Positions 26,715-38,100 of a DNA stretch of 64,000 nucleotides are shown piece after piece (the stretch's first letter is position 1; each line of letters opens with the position of its first letter). The notes under the pieces are model-generated. The model was not told the DNA's origin. It did not search any database and saw only the letters and a program-made list of their open reading frames with translations. This DNA is from Rhodocyclales bacterium (GTDB taxonomy: Bacteria; Pseudomonadota; Gammaproteobacteria; Burkholderiales; Rhodocyclaceae), in the NCBI GenBank assembly GCA_016183655.1, contig JACPEH010000022.1, positions 1 to 64,000 of the forward strand. Direction: 5' to 3'. The translations under genes and the position numbers were made by a program.

Positions 26715-26782
26715 GCGCCGGCTCGAAGTAGCCCTGCAGCGCGGAAACGGTGGTCGGCTGCCCGACGACGAAGCTGCCGGCG
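26715..26782 (-). repeat. 68-bp fragment identical to internal rhs2 sequence
   Basis: Identical to 32562-32629 inside rhs2 and in the same orientation. It covers part of the coding sequence between two beta-sandwich modules. Both flanks diverge immediately, so it is a small transposed or left-over piece rather than part of a longer pseudogene. Confidence 0.9.
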
Positions 26783-26834
26783 AGGCGGCCGCAATCGCCC
26801 CGCCGACAACGGCCGCGCCCTGCGAACGAAGCGA

Positions 26835-26865
26835 CATTTCCCCGCGCCGACGCGATGGGGAAATG
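26835..26865. repeat. Perfect stem-loop
   Basis: CATTTCCCC (26835-26843) pairs with GGGGAAATG (26857-26865), with further GCG/CGC pairing inside. No T run follows in either direction. It may be the terminal inverted repeat of a lost element or an RNA hairpin. Confidence 0.5.
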
Positions 26866-27150
26866 AGGGAGGCCGGAGGGTCAGAAAACCCGGCGACCAA
26901 ACGGCTATCTCGTACGGAGTCGCGCATTACCCAAACAATCCAGGGATTCAGGGCAATGTTTAGCGCCCGGGAATTCCTTCGGCGTCCTGACGGGAGCGGA
27001 CGGGACACCGTTCGACCACATCAGCATCTGGGCGGGCGAACGCCCGCCCAGGCGTGGCAGGGCGTCGATCCGTTCCGCCGCACGCCGAAGGGGCTGCAGT
27101 GGTTTGAAGCGCTCGACGGAAGGCTCAAGGGCTGGGTGTTGCGCCATTAG
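26863..27150 (+). pseudogene. Transposase remnant (integrase-core C-terminal end)
   Basis: The last ~50 codons read VRPHQHLGGRTPAQAWQGVD and then PKGLQWFEALDGRLKGWVLR, the typical end of DDE (rve) transposases of IS3/IS481-like elements. The N-terminal domains and the first two catalytic acidic residues are missing, and the upstream part of the frame does not look like transposase. It is therefore a decayed 3' fragment. Confidence 0.7.
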
Positions 27151-27375
27151 CGTTCAGGCGCCCCCTCCTTGTGACAATCCGGGCGCCCTGAAGCGGGCGT
27201 CCGCAGGCAAGCTCGTTCAGCGGCTGTCAAAAGCCCGGAAATGGGGTGCCCGGCGACAGGATTACAGTCGTTTGCACCCCGCAAAAGCGAAAAACCGGGC
27301 GAAAGAAACTTGAAAAATCACTTTCCGACAGCGAGCGGGAGGGGTGTCCGTAGAGCGGACGGGACAGCTTCGGAA

Positions 27376-27858
27376 TCAATTTCGAGGCTTCCGTCTAAAA
27401 AAATAGGCTCTCCCGTCAAAGATATCTAAAAGAGTATCGTTATTCAGAATTTCCACCCTTTGATAAGGATATTTTTCTGAATGTTTTTCAAAAACGAGGA
27501 TTCTCTTAACCTCACTCCTTTCCTTTCCGATCCCAAAAAAGATTGACAGATCGCTCGATATAACATTGCCTTCAGCCCCTTCTATTCTGACTTTTTCAAT
27601 CATATAGTAAGGTCGTTCAAGACGATCATCTCTAATTTGAAAAACCTTCGGTCGAATACTGACTGTCGAGCCTTTCCATTTAGATGCCCATTCATCTGAC
27701 GTAACACCTCCCCCAATTTTCCTAATTTCATAGATTTCATATTCTCCGTAGTACTTAGAAACTCCAGATGAAGCATCAGCAGAAGCTGGATGCATTGAAG
27801 CCAGCACCAACAAGAGCAGCGTCACGCGAGCCAGTAGCACCAAGCGTGTGTGTTTCAT
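27376..27858 (-). CDS. Secreted immunity candidate for the lysozyme-like tip
   Basis: 160 residues with a clear Sec signal peptide (MKHTRLVLLARVTLLLLVLA, cleavage near PASA/DA). The mature part is polar, with beta-rich stretches (EYEIYEIRKIGG, RILVFEKHSEKYPYQRVEIL). No family recognised. It directly follows the rhs2 tip, whose predicted target is peptidoglycan, so a periplasmic immunity protein is what would be expected. An ATG at 27879 overlaps the rhs2 stop and would add seven residues; either may be used. The gene is clearly AT-richer than the flagellar and rhs core genes, as is the tip, suggesting they moved as one unit. Confidence 0.72.
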   Translation of the reverse strand: MKHTRLVLLARVTLLLLVLASMHPASADASSGVSKYYGEYEIYEIRKIGGGVTSDEWASKWKGSTVSIRPKVFQIRDDRLERPYYMIEKVRIEGAEGNVISSDLSIFFGIGKERSEVKRILVFEKHSEKYPYQRVEILNNDTLLDIFDGRAYFFRRKPRN

Positions 27859-27872
27859 GAGTGAAAATCTGA

Positions 27873-29139
27873 TTACCATCTTCTATATATTCCATTGCTA
27901 TACATATCCCACTCAGCCGATCTTCTGTTGTTTAGGCCATTCATAACTTTGCCCTGGGATTTATTGAACGATTTCCATGCTTCTTCCACGGATTCGAATT
28001 TCGTCTTGGCTGTTGGATCATTTATCATTTTTAGCGCCGACGATTTCTCGAACGCAGATATTCCAATGTTGTAATTAAACAAGACCAGAGCATCGAATTT
28101 ATTCTGGCTAACATGAACGGTTAGACTGCTCTCAACGCTATTTACAAATGGTTTGAGCTTGTCAATAAAGATAGTTTCGGCCTGATCCGCAGAAATTCCA
28201 TCCTTATATAAATTCCACTCGTTTTTGGCAATAAGGCGTCCATAGCCTATAGTCGCGCCAGGCACCCATTTTGCGATGTCTTTTCCGGTCTGGTCGTCGT
28301 AAGGATTCAGGCGAAGTGTTTCAATTCCTTTAAGCAGATTTTGCCCCATTGCACTAAACATCATTTTAGTGCCTCCACCCAATTCAAGGCTCATCTTCAA
28401 ACTAGGCAAGCCAAAACTTGAAATATCCCGTTGATCGATACCATCACCGTAAATCCCCATCTCTGGAGACATCTGGCTAAGCGGTTCGCTTCCTAATGCG
28501 CGACCTCTTTCAAGCTGAAGCCTTAACCTATCCTGCTGACCAATAACTCGACTCCGCGGCGTTTCACGGAACATGGCGTCCTTGGGATAAAAATCCGTAT
28601 TCGGGTCATCAATTGGCGCACTAAACTCATTCCGCGCATCGCCAACAAGTCGTGCGCGAAGTTCATACGGGTCATGGCTTTCCGAAGGATCAACGTCTCC
28701 AACCTGGACTTCCAACCGACCGCCCGCAAGCCTGTAATCAGGCGAGATATGGAAATTTCGGTCATTCTGGATCGTCGGCAGAGCGGGATTGATGCCCTCA
28801 CCTGACGCGATCTGCACACCATTACCCACCGCCCCCTGCCGATACGCCAGCTCATCACGCGCATCGTCGCCGGCCGAATTCCCGGCCGGATGGTCGGACG
28901 AGGCGCCGTCGCTGTTGCCCGTCTCGTAGGCCCCTCGGATCGCCCCACTCAACGCATCGGCCGCCACCGACTCCCACCTTAACCGGCCGCCCTCGATGGC
29001 GACGCGCGTCACGGCGGATACGAGGGCGCGGGTCGTGCTGCTGACCAGCGCCGCCTGCACGGAACTGGCGCCGGCGAAGGCGCCGCCCTGGCCCAGCAGG
29101 CTGCCGCTGATGCTGCTGGCGATCGGCGCGCTGATGACG
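27873..29139 (-). CDS. Rhs C-terminal toxin tip 2: GH24 lysozyme-like, out of frame with the rhs2 core
   Basis: About 421 codons to TAA 27873-27875. From 29139 it reads the hydrophobic module (VISAPIASSISGS...) in the native frame, then ADALSGAIRGAYETG and a variable linker. The last ~160 residues match phage T4-type muramidases: GIETLRLNPYDDQ with the likely catalytic Glu, GATIGYGRLI, ISADQAETIFIDKLKPFVNS, QNKFDALVLFNYNIGISAF and GKVMNGLNNRRSAEWDMY. Predicted activity: cleavage of peptidoglycan glycan strands in the periplasm of a target cell. The rhs2 core enters this region in another frame because 53 bp are missing at 29139/29140, so the tip is disconnected. Base composition of the distal part is AT-richer than that of the core. 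Confidence 0.82.
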
Positions 29140-32100
29140 GACGCCTTGCGTGGCGACGTTGGCGGCGGCGACGCCGGCAATGCCACCGCCCGCCAGCCCG
29201 CTCGCGGCACCGCCCGCGACGGCCCCGAGCGCGCCTGCCGCCACCGCCCCCCAGCTGAACTTGTCCTGCAGGCCCATCGCCATCGACAGGCCCTGCCCGA
29301 CAACGCTGCCCACGGCACCGCCGATCGCGGCGGCGGCAAAGCCGACGGCCGTCATGCTGCCCATCGCCGAGACGCCTGCCGCCATGGTGCCGGCGAAACC
29401 GGTGCCGGCCACTGAGCCGCCGGCCATCGCAACGGAGGCCGCTCCCGCCGTATAGATCGTCACCACCACCACTACGATCGCTACGAGGATGCTGCCGATG
29501 CCGCCGCAGCCTTTCTTTTTCTTGCGGTGCACCGGCGGCGCGGGCGGGGCGTCGGGCAGCGTCGGGCTGGTGTCGCCGATGATGCGGCCGGCGTCGTACG
29601 GGCGCCAGGTCTCGGCGTTGTTGTGCAGGTTGGTGACCTTGTTCGGCAGCGTCAGCGTCTGTCCGGCGGTGAGCGCACTGGTGCCGGCGAGGCCGTTGGC
29701 GTCGGCGATCAGGTACCACAGGCTGCCGTCGCCCCAGACGGCGGCGGCGATGCCCTGCAGGGTGTCGCCGGTTTTGATCGTATAGCTGCCGGGCGTGGCG
29801 CCGGGGGTGTCGGGGTTGATCGGCTGCCAGTTCTGGTCGAAGTCGGCGCTGTCGGCCGGCGTCCAGTTCTTGTAGGTCTGTTCCTTGGTCCGTTTGACGC
29901 GGGCGAGGCTCTGGGCGTAGTCCTGCAGGGTGTCGCCGTCGTTGCCGACGTCGCCGATGCCGTGGCCGTCGAGGTAGAGGTACTGGCGGGTCTTGGCGAC
30001 CGTCGTGCCGTAGACCTGGTCCCGCCGGAGGGTGAGTCCCTGGGCGTTGTCGATGTAGTCGAGGCGGATGTCGTCGGCGGTGCCGATCTGCCCGTCCTTG
30101 CCGGCATCCGTCGCCGACTGGAGATGGCCGTTGACGTCGTAGGCGAGGCTGGACATGCCGGGCTTCCATAGCCCGTTGTTCTGTTTGAGCTGCGGGTTGT
30201 AGCCGCGGATGGTCTTGCCGATTTCCCTGGCGGTATCCCAGTAGCTGTATGCCGTCCAGGTGGTGGTCGTGGTGCCGCTGTGGGTGGTTTCGATCCGGGC
30301 GAGTTCGCCGGCGCCGCTCTGGCTGATGCTGTCGTTGTTGTCGCTGCCGTCGGCGTTCTTGCCGTTGTAGTAGGCGAAGGTGGTGCTGCCGTCGGTGCCG
30401 CTCTGGCTGATCAGGCGGTGGTCGGCGTCGTAGAGGCTGTTGCGGGTGTAGGTCTGGCCGCCGGCAGCGTTGTATTCGCTGTAGGCGGTGACGCGGCCGA
30501 GCAGGTCGTTCTGGCGCCGGGCGGCGAGTGCCCTGGCGCCGCCGGCGGGGGTGAGCCAGGTGTCGGTGAGGTGGCCGGTGGCGTCGTAGTCGTAGTCTTC
30601 GACGTGGTTGTCGCGGGCGTAGCGCACGCGCTTTCGTTCGCCGGCCTGGTTGTAGGCGATCTCGACGCCGTTGCCGACGCTCCCGGCGACGATGGCGACG
30701 CTGCCGTCGGCGGCGCCGGTGCCGCGGGCGCCGGTGCTGAGCTGCCCCATGCTGACGGTGAAACGGTTCATCGCGTCGTAGAGGTACCAGTAGTCCTGGA
30801 GATTGACGTTGCCGTCTACGCCGTTGTGGTAGTAGCTCCAGACGTGCCGGCGGTTGCCGTTGGCGTCGTATTCGTAGCGGATGGTGGCGCGCGGGTCGAT
30901 CACTTCCTTGACGCGGTTGAGCTCGTCATAGGCGACGGTGGCGTTCTGGAGGTATTCGGTGACCGCGCCGTTGGGGCCGCTCACGGTGCGCTGGTAGGCT
31001 TCGTAGGTGCGGTTGCCGTTGTCGTCGTATTCGTAGTCGGTGCGGGTGGCAAGGGCGTGGTCGGTGATGCGCTTGACGTAGCCGTTGGCGTAGTAGTCGG
31101 TGCTGAGGTTCTGCCCGGCGTTGCTGGCCTGCTGGGTGAGCCAGCCGGCCTGGTTGTAGACGTAGGTGGTGATGCGTCCGCCGAGGTCGGTGTGTTTCGT
31201 CTTGCGGCCGAAGAGGTCGGTTTCGTCGATCTGCGTGCGGCCCATGGCGTCGGTGGTGGTGGTCTGCCAGCCGCCGGTCTTCAGCGTGGCGATGCCGGCG
31301 ATGTCGGCCTTCCACAGATGCTCGTAGCGGGTGCGGCGACCCAGCGCGCTGGTGGTGGCGGTGACGCGCCCCTGGCTGTCGTAGTCGGTGGTGTCGGTGA
31401 GGAGCGTGCTGCCGTCGGCGCTGGTGGTGTGGCGGATGCGCCGGCCGGCGGCGTCGTAGGCCCAGGCGTCCCAGGCGCGGCGGCCGTCGGCGTGCGCCGG
31501 GCGGTCGATGCGGACGAGCTGGCCGGCGAGGTCGTAGCCGTAGTCGCTGCGCCGGCCGATTTCGTCAATGAGGATACGGGCATTGCCGAGGCGGTCGTAG
31601 GCGGTGCGCTTGACGCCACCGTCGGCGTGGTATTCGGCAAGCACCGGGGCGTTGCCCTTGCCGTCGGCGTCGCCGCCGGGCTGGACGGCGAGCGTGGTGA
31701 GCCGGCCGTTGGCGTCGCGTTGCCCGACGAGGTTGCCGGCGAGGTCGTAGATCCACGCGCTGATCGGGCGCTGGCGTTGGGCGTAGCCGTTGGCGAGCAC
31801 AACGGTGGTCTCGGGGTCGGCCTTTTGGGTGAGCTTGCCCAGGGTGTTGTAGGTGAGCTGCGTGACGTAGCCGCGGCCGTCGGTTTCGCTCGACACCTCG
31901 CCGAAGGCGTTGTGGGCCTGGCGGCGGTGGATGAGGCTGACGGTGGGGCCGGTGCTGCCGGTGGCAACCGCTGCGAGCACCTGGGCGTCGGGGGCGGTGC
32001 CGACCTGAATGACGCCGGACACGTCGAGGTCGCTGCCGTCGGCCGCCTTGATGTTGGCGCCGGCGGCGTCCTGCAGGGTGTAGCGGTAGTCGAGGCTGCC

Positions 32101-35100
32101 GAGGCTGCCCGGCGGGATCAGGCTGCTGGCGTCGAGCACGAAGGGGCCGGCGAGGTCGCTGCGGGTGAGCGTCGCGCTTTGCCAGGTGCCGCTGCCGGCG
32201 AGGCGGTAGTTGAGCGTCATGCGCGGGGCGCTTGCAGCCTGGGCATTGCCGGCGGGCGGGGTGAAGCTGAGCAGCGTCGGCAGGTTGTCGTTGACATGCG
32301 AGAGCACGCTCGGCGCGCTGCCGAGACGGATGCCACCGTGCGCCTTGTTCACGAGGGTGCCGGCGGCGTCGCGCGTTTCGTAGCGGTATTCGTAGTCGGC
32401 GGTGGCGGTGTCGGAACGGAAGACATTGCCGGTGTCCCAGTCGAAGACGCCGGCGGCGGTCTTCGGCAGGCTGGCTTGCGACCAGGAATCGCCGCCCGGA
32501 TTCCGCCGGTAGTACATGGTCATGGTTTCGGCGCCGACCGGCTGGTTGAAGCGGGCAACCGGCGCCGGCTCGAAGTAGCCCTGCAGCGCGGAAACGGTGG
32601 TCGGCTGCCCGACGACGAAGCTGCCGGCGGTCTTCTGCAGCACCTGGCCGGCCTCGTTCCGTGCTTCGACGACGTATTCGGTGTTGCCGGACAAGCCGGC
32701 TGCCACAGGATCGAACTGGAACCAGCCTGGCGTGGCGGCGCTGCCGACGACGGCCGGAGCGAGTATCCGCCGCTCGCTCCACAGGCCGCTGGAACCGGCG
32801 GCACGGGTGCGGATGGCGAGCGTCCTGGCGGCGGTGCCCTGCTCGGTGAAGTTGAGGCGGCCGGCGGTGTCCATGAAGACGCGGCCGGCGCCGCCGATGA
32901 GGTCGTCCGATTTGCTGATCGAGGGGGCGCCGTCCTGCAGGTTCATCGTACCGCCACCGCTGTTCAGCACGTTGCCGGCAGTGTCGAGCGCCAGGGTGCG
33001 GTATTCGTAGGCACCGCGCGTCCAGCCGCTCCAGTCGAAGGCGAAGCGATTGGCGAGGCGCTGGCCGTTGACCATCTGCGGCGGCACTTCCATGACCGAC
33101 CAGCCGCCGTTGGTGCCGGCGCGGCGGTATTGCATGAGCATGCGGCTGGCGGTCGCTGCTCCGGTCGCCTGCACCTTGAACGAGACGAGGTCCTGCGAAA
33201 CGACGCTGGCGGCCGGGCTGGCGGTGGTGTAGCCGGTTCCGCCGAGGTAAAGCAGACCGTTGTCGGTCTGCTTGTAGATGCCGTAGGCGTGATTGCGCGG
33301 CCCCGGGTTGCCGCCGACGTAGCTGAAGGTTTCGGGCAGGGCGATGGTGGTCGATAGCTGCCCGTTCGGTACCCATACCGCTGCGTTGCTGCCGCTCAAC
33401 GTGCCGCTCGAGTTGCTGATGCCCTGCATCGAGGCGGTAACGTAGAGCGAGCCTTCGCCCCAGGCCGAGGTATTCGGCAGGTTGAGGCTGAGCGAGTGGT
33501 TCGACCCGGTCATGATCGTGTTGTAGACGGAATCGAAGCTGTAGCTGTCGGTGAACACGCCGGAAACGCTGGTAGAACCGATGGCGGAGGCGCCGACGGC
33601 GGCGCTCGGATTGACGAGCGCGCTGGTGCCGGCGGGGTCGAGCACGCTGCCGGCATCGCCGACGACGAAGGTCGCGCCGGCCTTGTTGAGCGTCGCACCG
33701 GCGGCGTCACGGGCCTCGATGGTGTATTCGTAGCGGCCGGAAAGGCCGGCGGTGTCGAACACGAACCAGCCCGGCGTCGCCAGGCCGTTGATGGCGGCGG
33801 CGGCGAGCACCCGGCTCGACCAGGCCTCGGTGGAACCGGCGTGCCGGTAGAGTATGGTCAGCGTCCGCGCGGTGGCGCCCTGCTCGGTGATGTTGATGGC
33901 GCCGTTGGCGTCCATGAAGGCCCGGCCGGCGCCGCCGATGCTGTGCGCCATCTGCGAGATTTTCGGCGCCGTGTCGGAGAGGAGCATCTGCCCCTGCTCG
34001 GAGTTGACGACGTTGTTCGCGCCGTCGAGAACGACGTACTGGAATTCGTAGTTGCCGCGATTCCAGGCAGACCAGTCGAGCGCGAACCAACCGGCGACGG
34101 CGCTGCCGTTGCGTTGCAGGCGCGGCACGTCGGTCACCGTCCAGCCGCTGTTGGCGCCGGCGGGGCGAGACATGAGGATCAGGCGCGCCGCATCGGGCCG
34201 CTGGCCGGAGAAGTGGACGGTGTTGGACATCGCCACGGTAGACGAATTCGTGCTCTGGCTACCCCAGACCGGCGGCGGGACCGAACCGGAATAGCTCGCG
34301 ATCAGGATTTCGCCATTGGCGGTCTGTTTATAGATGGCATAGCTGTAGCCGCGCGCCGCAGTCGGCGACCCGGAGCAGGATTCGGAGAAGCTGACGGAAG
34401 CAGAGCTGGCGTTGGCGGCAACGTAGGCGTCGTTGCCGCCGCCGCCGAGTCCGGCGGCGCCGTCGAGCTGGACGTGGACGCGAAGGTTGCCCGAGCCCAG
34501 CGCGCTGGTGTCGGGAATGCCCACCGACAGGGTGTGGCTGGCACTGGTCATGCCGCCCCTGCCATAGGAGTCGTATGCATAGGTATACGAATCGGTCATC
34601 TTGGCGGCGATGGTCTGCGCGCGCGAGATGCTGACCGCGCCGACGGCAGTTGGCATGCCTACGGCATTGACCGTACCGAGGCCGGCCTGCTGGGTGAGCA
34701 TGACGTTGCCGACGCCGGCGAAACTGGTGCCGCGTGCTTCGATCAATGTCTGCTGGATGGCGATGGTCTGGTGGCCGTCGCCGAGCATCGACGGCTGGAT
34801 GGTGTCGACGAGCTGGTTGCGGGCGTCGTAGACGCTGACGGTCTGGTTGGTCACCGGGCTCTTCAGCGCGAGAATGCCGGCGAGATCGAGCGTCGACAGA
34901 TCGGCACCGGCACTATCGATTTTGAGGGTGGCATTGCCGGCCTTGTCGAAGACCCAGACCTTGGTGATGCCGTCGCCGGAGTTGCCGCGCCAGATGCGGC
35001 CGGCCTGGTCGTAGTCGGCGAATTCGGTCCAGGCGCGCTCGGCGCCGCCGCCGTTGGTGCGCTTGCCGGTGACCTGGCCGAAGACGTTGTAGCGGGTTTC

Positions 35101-38100
35101 GTTGACGGTGCCGGTGCCGACGTCGGTGTTTTTCACCTGACGGTTCATGGCGTCGTACTGGTAGGTGACGACGTCGTTTACGCTGGCGCCAGCCGCATTG
35201 ACGCGACCGACCAGCGTCACCTGCGTAACGTTGCCGTTGGCGTCGACGCGGAAGCGGGTAACGGCCCCGACGGCATCGGTACGGCTGGCGGCGAATCCGC
35301 CCGCGCCATAGGCGTAAGTGGTGATGCGGTCGTCGGTTTCGGCGGCGTCGTTGTCGCCGCGGTCGATCTGGCGCGAGAGGTTGTTGAGGCCGTTGTATTC
35401 GTAGTCGGTGGTCGGGCGGACGGCGACGCCGCGATAGTCGGTGAAGGCCGGGCGCGCTTCGTGCGTCTTGCGGCCGCCGGCGTCGTAGGTCCAGTCGCTG
35501 GCGGCGCCAGTGGCATCGACCTTGCGGACGATGTTGTTGAGGCCGTCGTAGGCGTAGCGCGTGACGGCGCCGGCGCCGCCTTCGCTCAGGGCGCCGCTTG
35601 CCGAAACGCTGCCGGAGGCGACGTTGAACACTGTTTCGCCGACGACGCGGTTCATGCGGTCGTAGGCGTATTCGGTGATGCGGTCGTTGGCGGCGTCCGG
35701 CGTCACTGCGGAGAGAATCCGCGAGAAGGGCGTGGCGTCGTCGATGGCAAGACCGCCGACGGCGTTGGCGTAGCGCGTCTGGCGGGCGACGTTGCCCCAG
35801 GCGTCGCGCGTCCAGGCGACGAGGTAGCCGAGCGCGTCGAGCTGGCCGACCTGCTGTCCGGCGCGGTTGTAGTAGTACCGGGTGGCGTTGCCGTTGCCGT
35901 CGATGCTCTTCACCAGATTGCCGGCGGCGTCATGGACGCTCTGCGTGAAGATGCTGGTGTTGGCGGACGGGCGGTAGATGCCGGCGGCGACGTCGTAATA
36001 GCCGGTGATCATGCCGTCGACGCGCGTGCCGACCTGGCGGCCGACGGCGTCGTAGAGGAAGAAGGTCGTGCGGTCGTTGGCCGGGTCGAGCAGGACGTAG
36101 GCGCCGGTGGCCGGGACGGTGCCGACGGTGGCAGGCGGGGCGTCGCTGGCCAGGGTGCCGCCGCCGACGATGGCGGCGGCGTTGGCGAAGGCGGTCTGCG
36201 ACAGTTTGTTGCCGACGGCATCGTAGGTCCACACGGTATAGGCGCCGCCGGCGTCGATGCGCCCGGTCTCGCGGTCGGCCTTGTCGTAGTAGTGGAGGGT
36301 CCGGCCGCCGCGAGCGTCGATCTCCTCGATCAGGTTGCCGCGCAGGTCGTAGATTTTGCGCTGGGTAGGCGCCACCAGGCGGTCGCTTCCGGTCGCCGGG
36401 TCGTAGGTATTGATGGCGTCGCCGGTGCGGGCAACCTCGCGATTGAGCTTGTCGTAGGCAAAGGTGGTGATGCGTTGTTCCGGCAACCCCCAGGCTTCGA
36501 CCTTCTGCGTCAGGTTGCCGACGGCATCGTAGCCGAAGCGGTTCTCGACGGCGGCGGTGCCGCCGCCGGCATTTCTGCTGAAGATCGGCAGGATCTCGCG
36601 GGTCTTGCGGTTGCCCCTGTCGTATTCGAAGACGGTGGTGGCGCCGTTGCGGGCGGTGCTGGAGAGCATGTTGCCCGCGGCGTCCCAGCTAAAGCGTTCG
36701 CTGTAGTAGTCGGCGGCGCCGGCGCCCCACCATGTGCGGACTTCGGTCCGGCGGCCGAGGGCGTCGCGGGTGGTCGACTGGCGTTCGTCGGCGGCGGCGT
36801 CGGCGAGGACGTATGCGCCGCTGCCGGCGGCGGCGAGGATCCGCGGCCGGGTGTTTTGGTCGGGGGTGCCGGCGAGACGGTTGGCGTAGCGGATGCTGTC
36901 GGTGACGTCGCCAAACAGGTCGTAGCGCGTTTCGACGACCGCGCCCTCGGGGTCGACCTGCAGCGACACGCGGCCGAGGGCGTCGGTGTAGAAATAGCCG
37001 GCGTTGCCGCGCGCATCGGTCACTTTGACGATGTCGCCGAAAGCGTTGTAGGCGGTGGAGACCTTTCCGCCGGCACCGTCGGTGGCGGAGGTCTTGCGGC
37101 CGAGCAGGTCGAATGCCTGGGCGGTGGTGCGCACACCGGCGGTGCCGACGCCGGTGACGATGCTGACCTGGTTGCCAAGCGTATCGTAGGCGTAGGCGGT
37201 GGTGCTGGCGACGGCGGTGCCCCAGGCGCGGGTTTCGGAAAGGACGCGGCCGGCGACGTCGTAGCTGCGGTGCAGCGTTACCGCCTCCGCCATGCCGAGG
37301 GCGACGGTGGTGTCGATGACGTTGCCGAGGTTGTCGTAGGCGTAGGCGGTGGTGACGCCGGCGGCGTCGGTGCGGGCATGGAGGCGGCCGGCGCTGTCGT
37401 AGGCGTAGCGGGTGATGCGGTCGCCGGAGGCGGCATCCGGGTTGGCGACCGGCGCCGGGGCATGGCCGGCCCAGCCGTCGTCGGGCGCGGCGGGTAGCGC
37501 CACCGCGTTCATGTAGCGGGTCTCGATGGCGATCTTGCCATCGGCGCCGTAGTCGCGCCGGGTGAGGTAGCCGAGCGCGTCGATGTGGACGGTTTGCCGG
37601 TTGGCGGCATCGTAGGCGAACCATTCGTCGTTGCCGCGCGCATCGGTGTGGCGCAGGACGTTGCCGACGGCGTCGTAGTGCCAGGTTTCGGTCCGGGCGA
37701 CGGCGGTGCCGCTCGCCTCGGTGCGGCTCGCCAGGCGGTTGAAGGCGTCGAAGGACTGCGCTTCGACGCGGTCGGCGGCGTCCCGGAGCACGTAGGCACC
37801 GGCAACCGGGGCGTCGACGACTTGCGGGCTTTCCGTGGCGCCGAGCGATCCAGCCAGCGCGTTGGCATAGCGGAGGCGGCGGACGACGTTGCCGTTCGCA
37901 TCGTAGCGCTGCTCGGTGACGGCACCGAGGGCGTCGATGGTAAAGCGCTCGCGGCCAGCGGCGTCGTAACGATGGCGAGTGGCACGATCCTGTGCGGAGG
38001 CGGTGACGAGCGCGGCGACAGCCGCCTGCGAGGGCATCGCCGCCAGCGCGGCGAGCGCAGCCGTATCGATCGCCGTGGCGTAGGCGGTCGTCTGGAGAAT

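Larger units (their letters stand above)
26416..27375. other. Gene-poor region with rhs and transposase debris
   Basis: About 960 bases. Supported contents: a 68-bp copy of internal rhs2 sequence (26715-26782), a strong stem-loop (26835-26865) and the C-terminal remnant of a transposase (26863-27150). The stretches 26416-26714 and 27151-27375 contain nothing I can support as a gene. This is consistent with past insertion and deletion events near the rhs2 toxin end. Confidence 0.7.
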
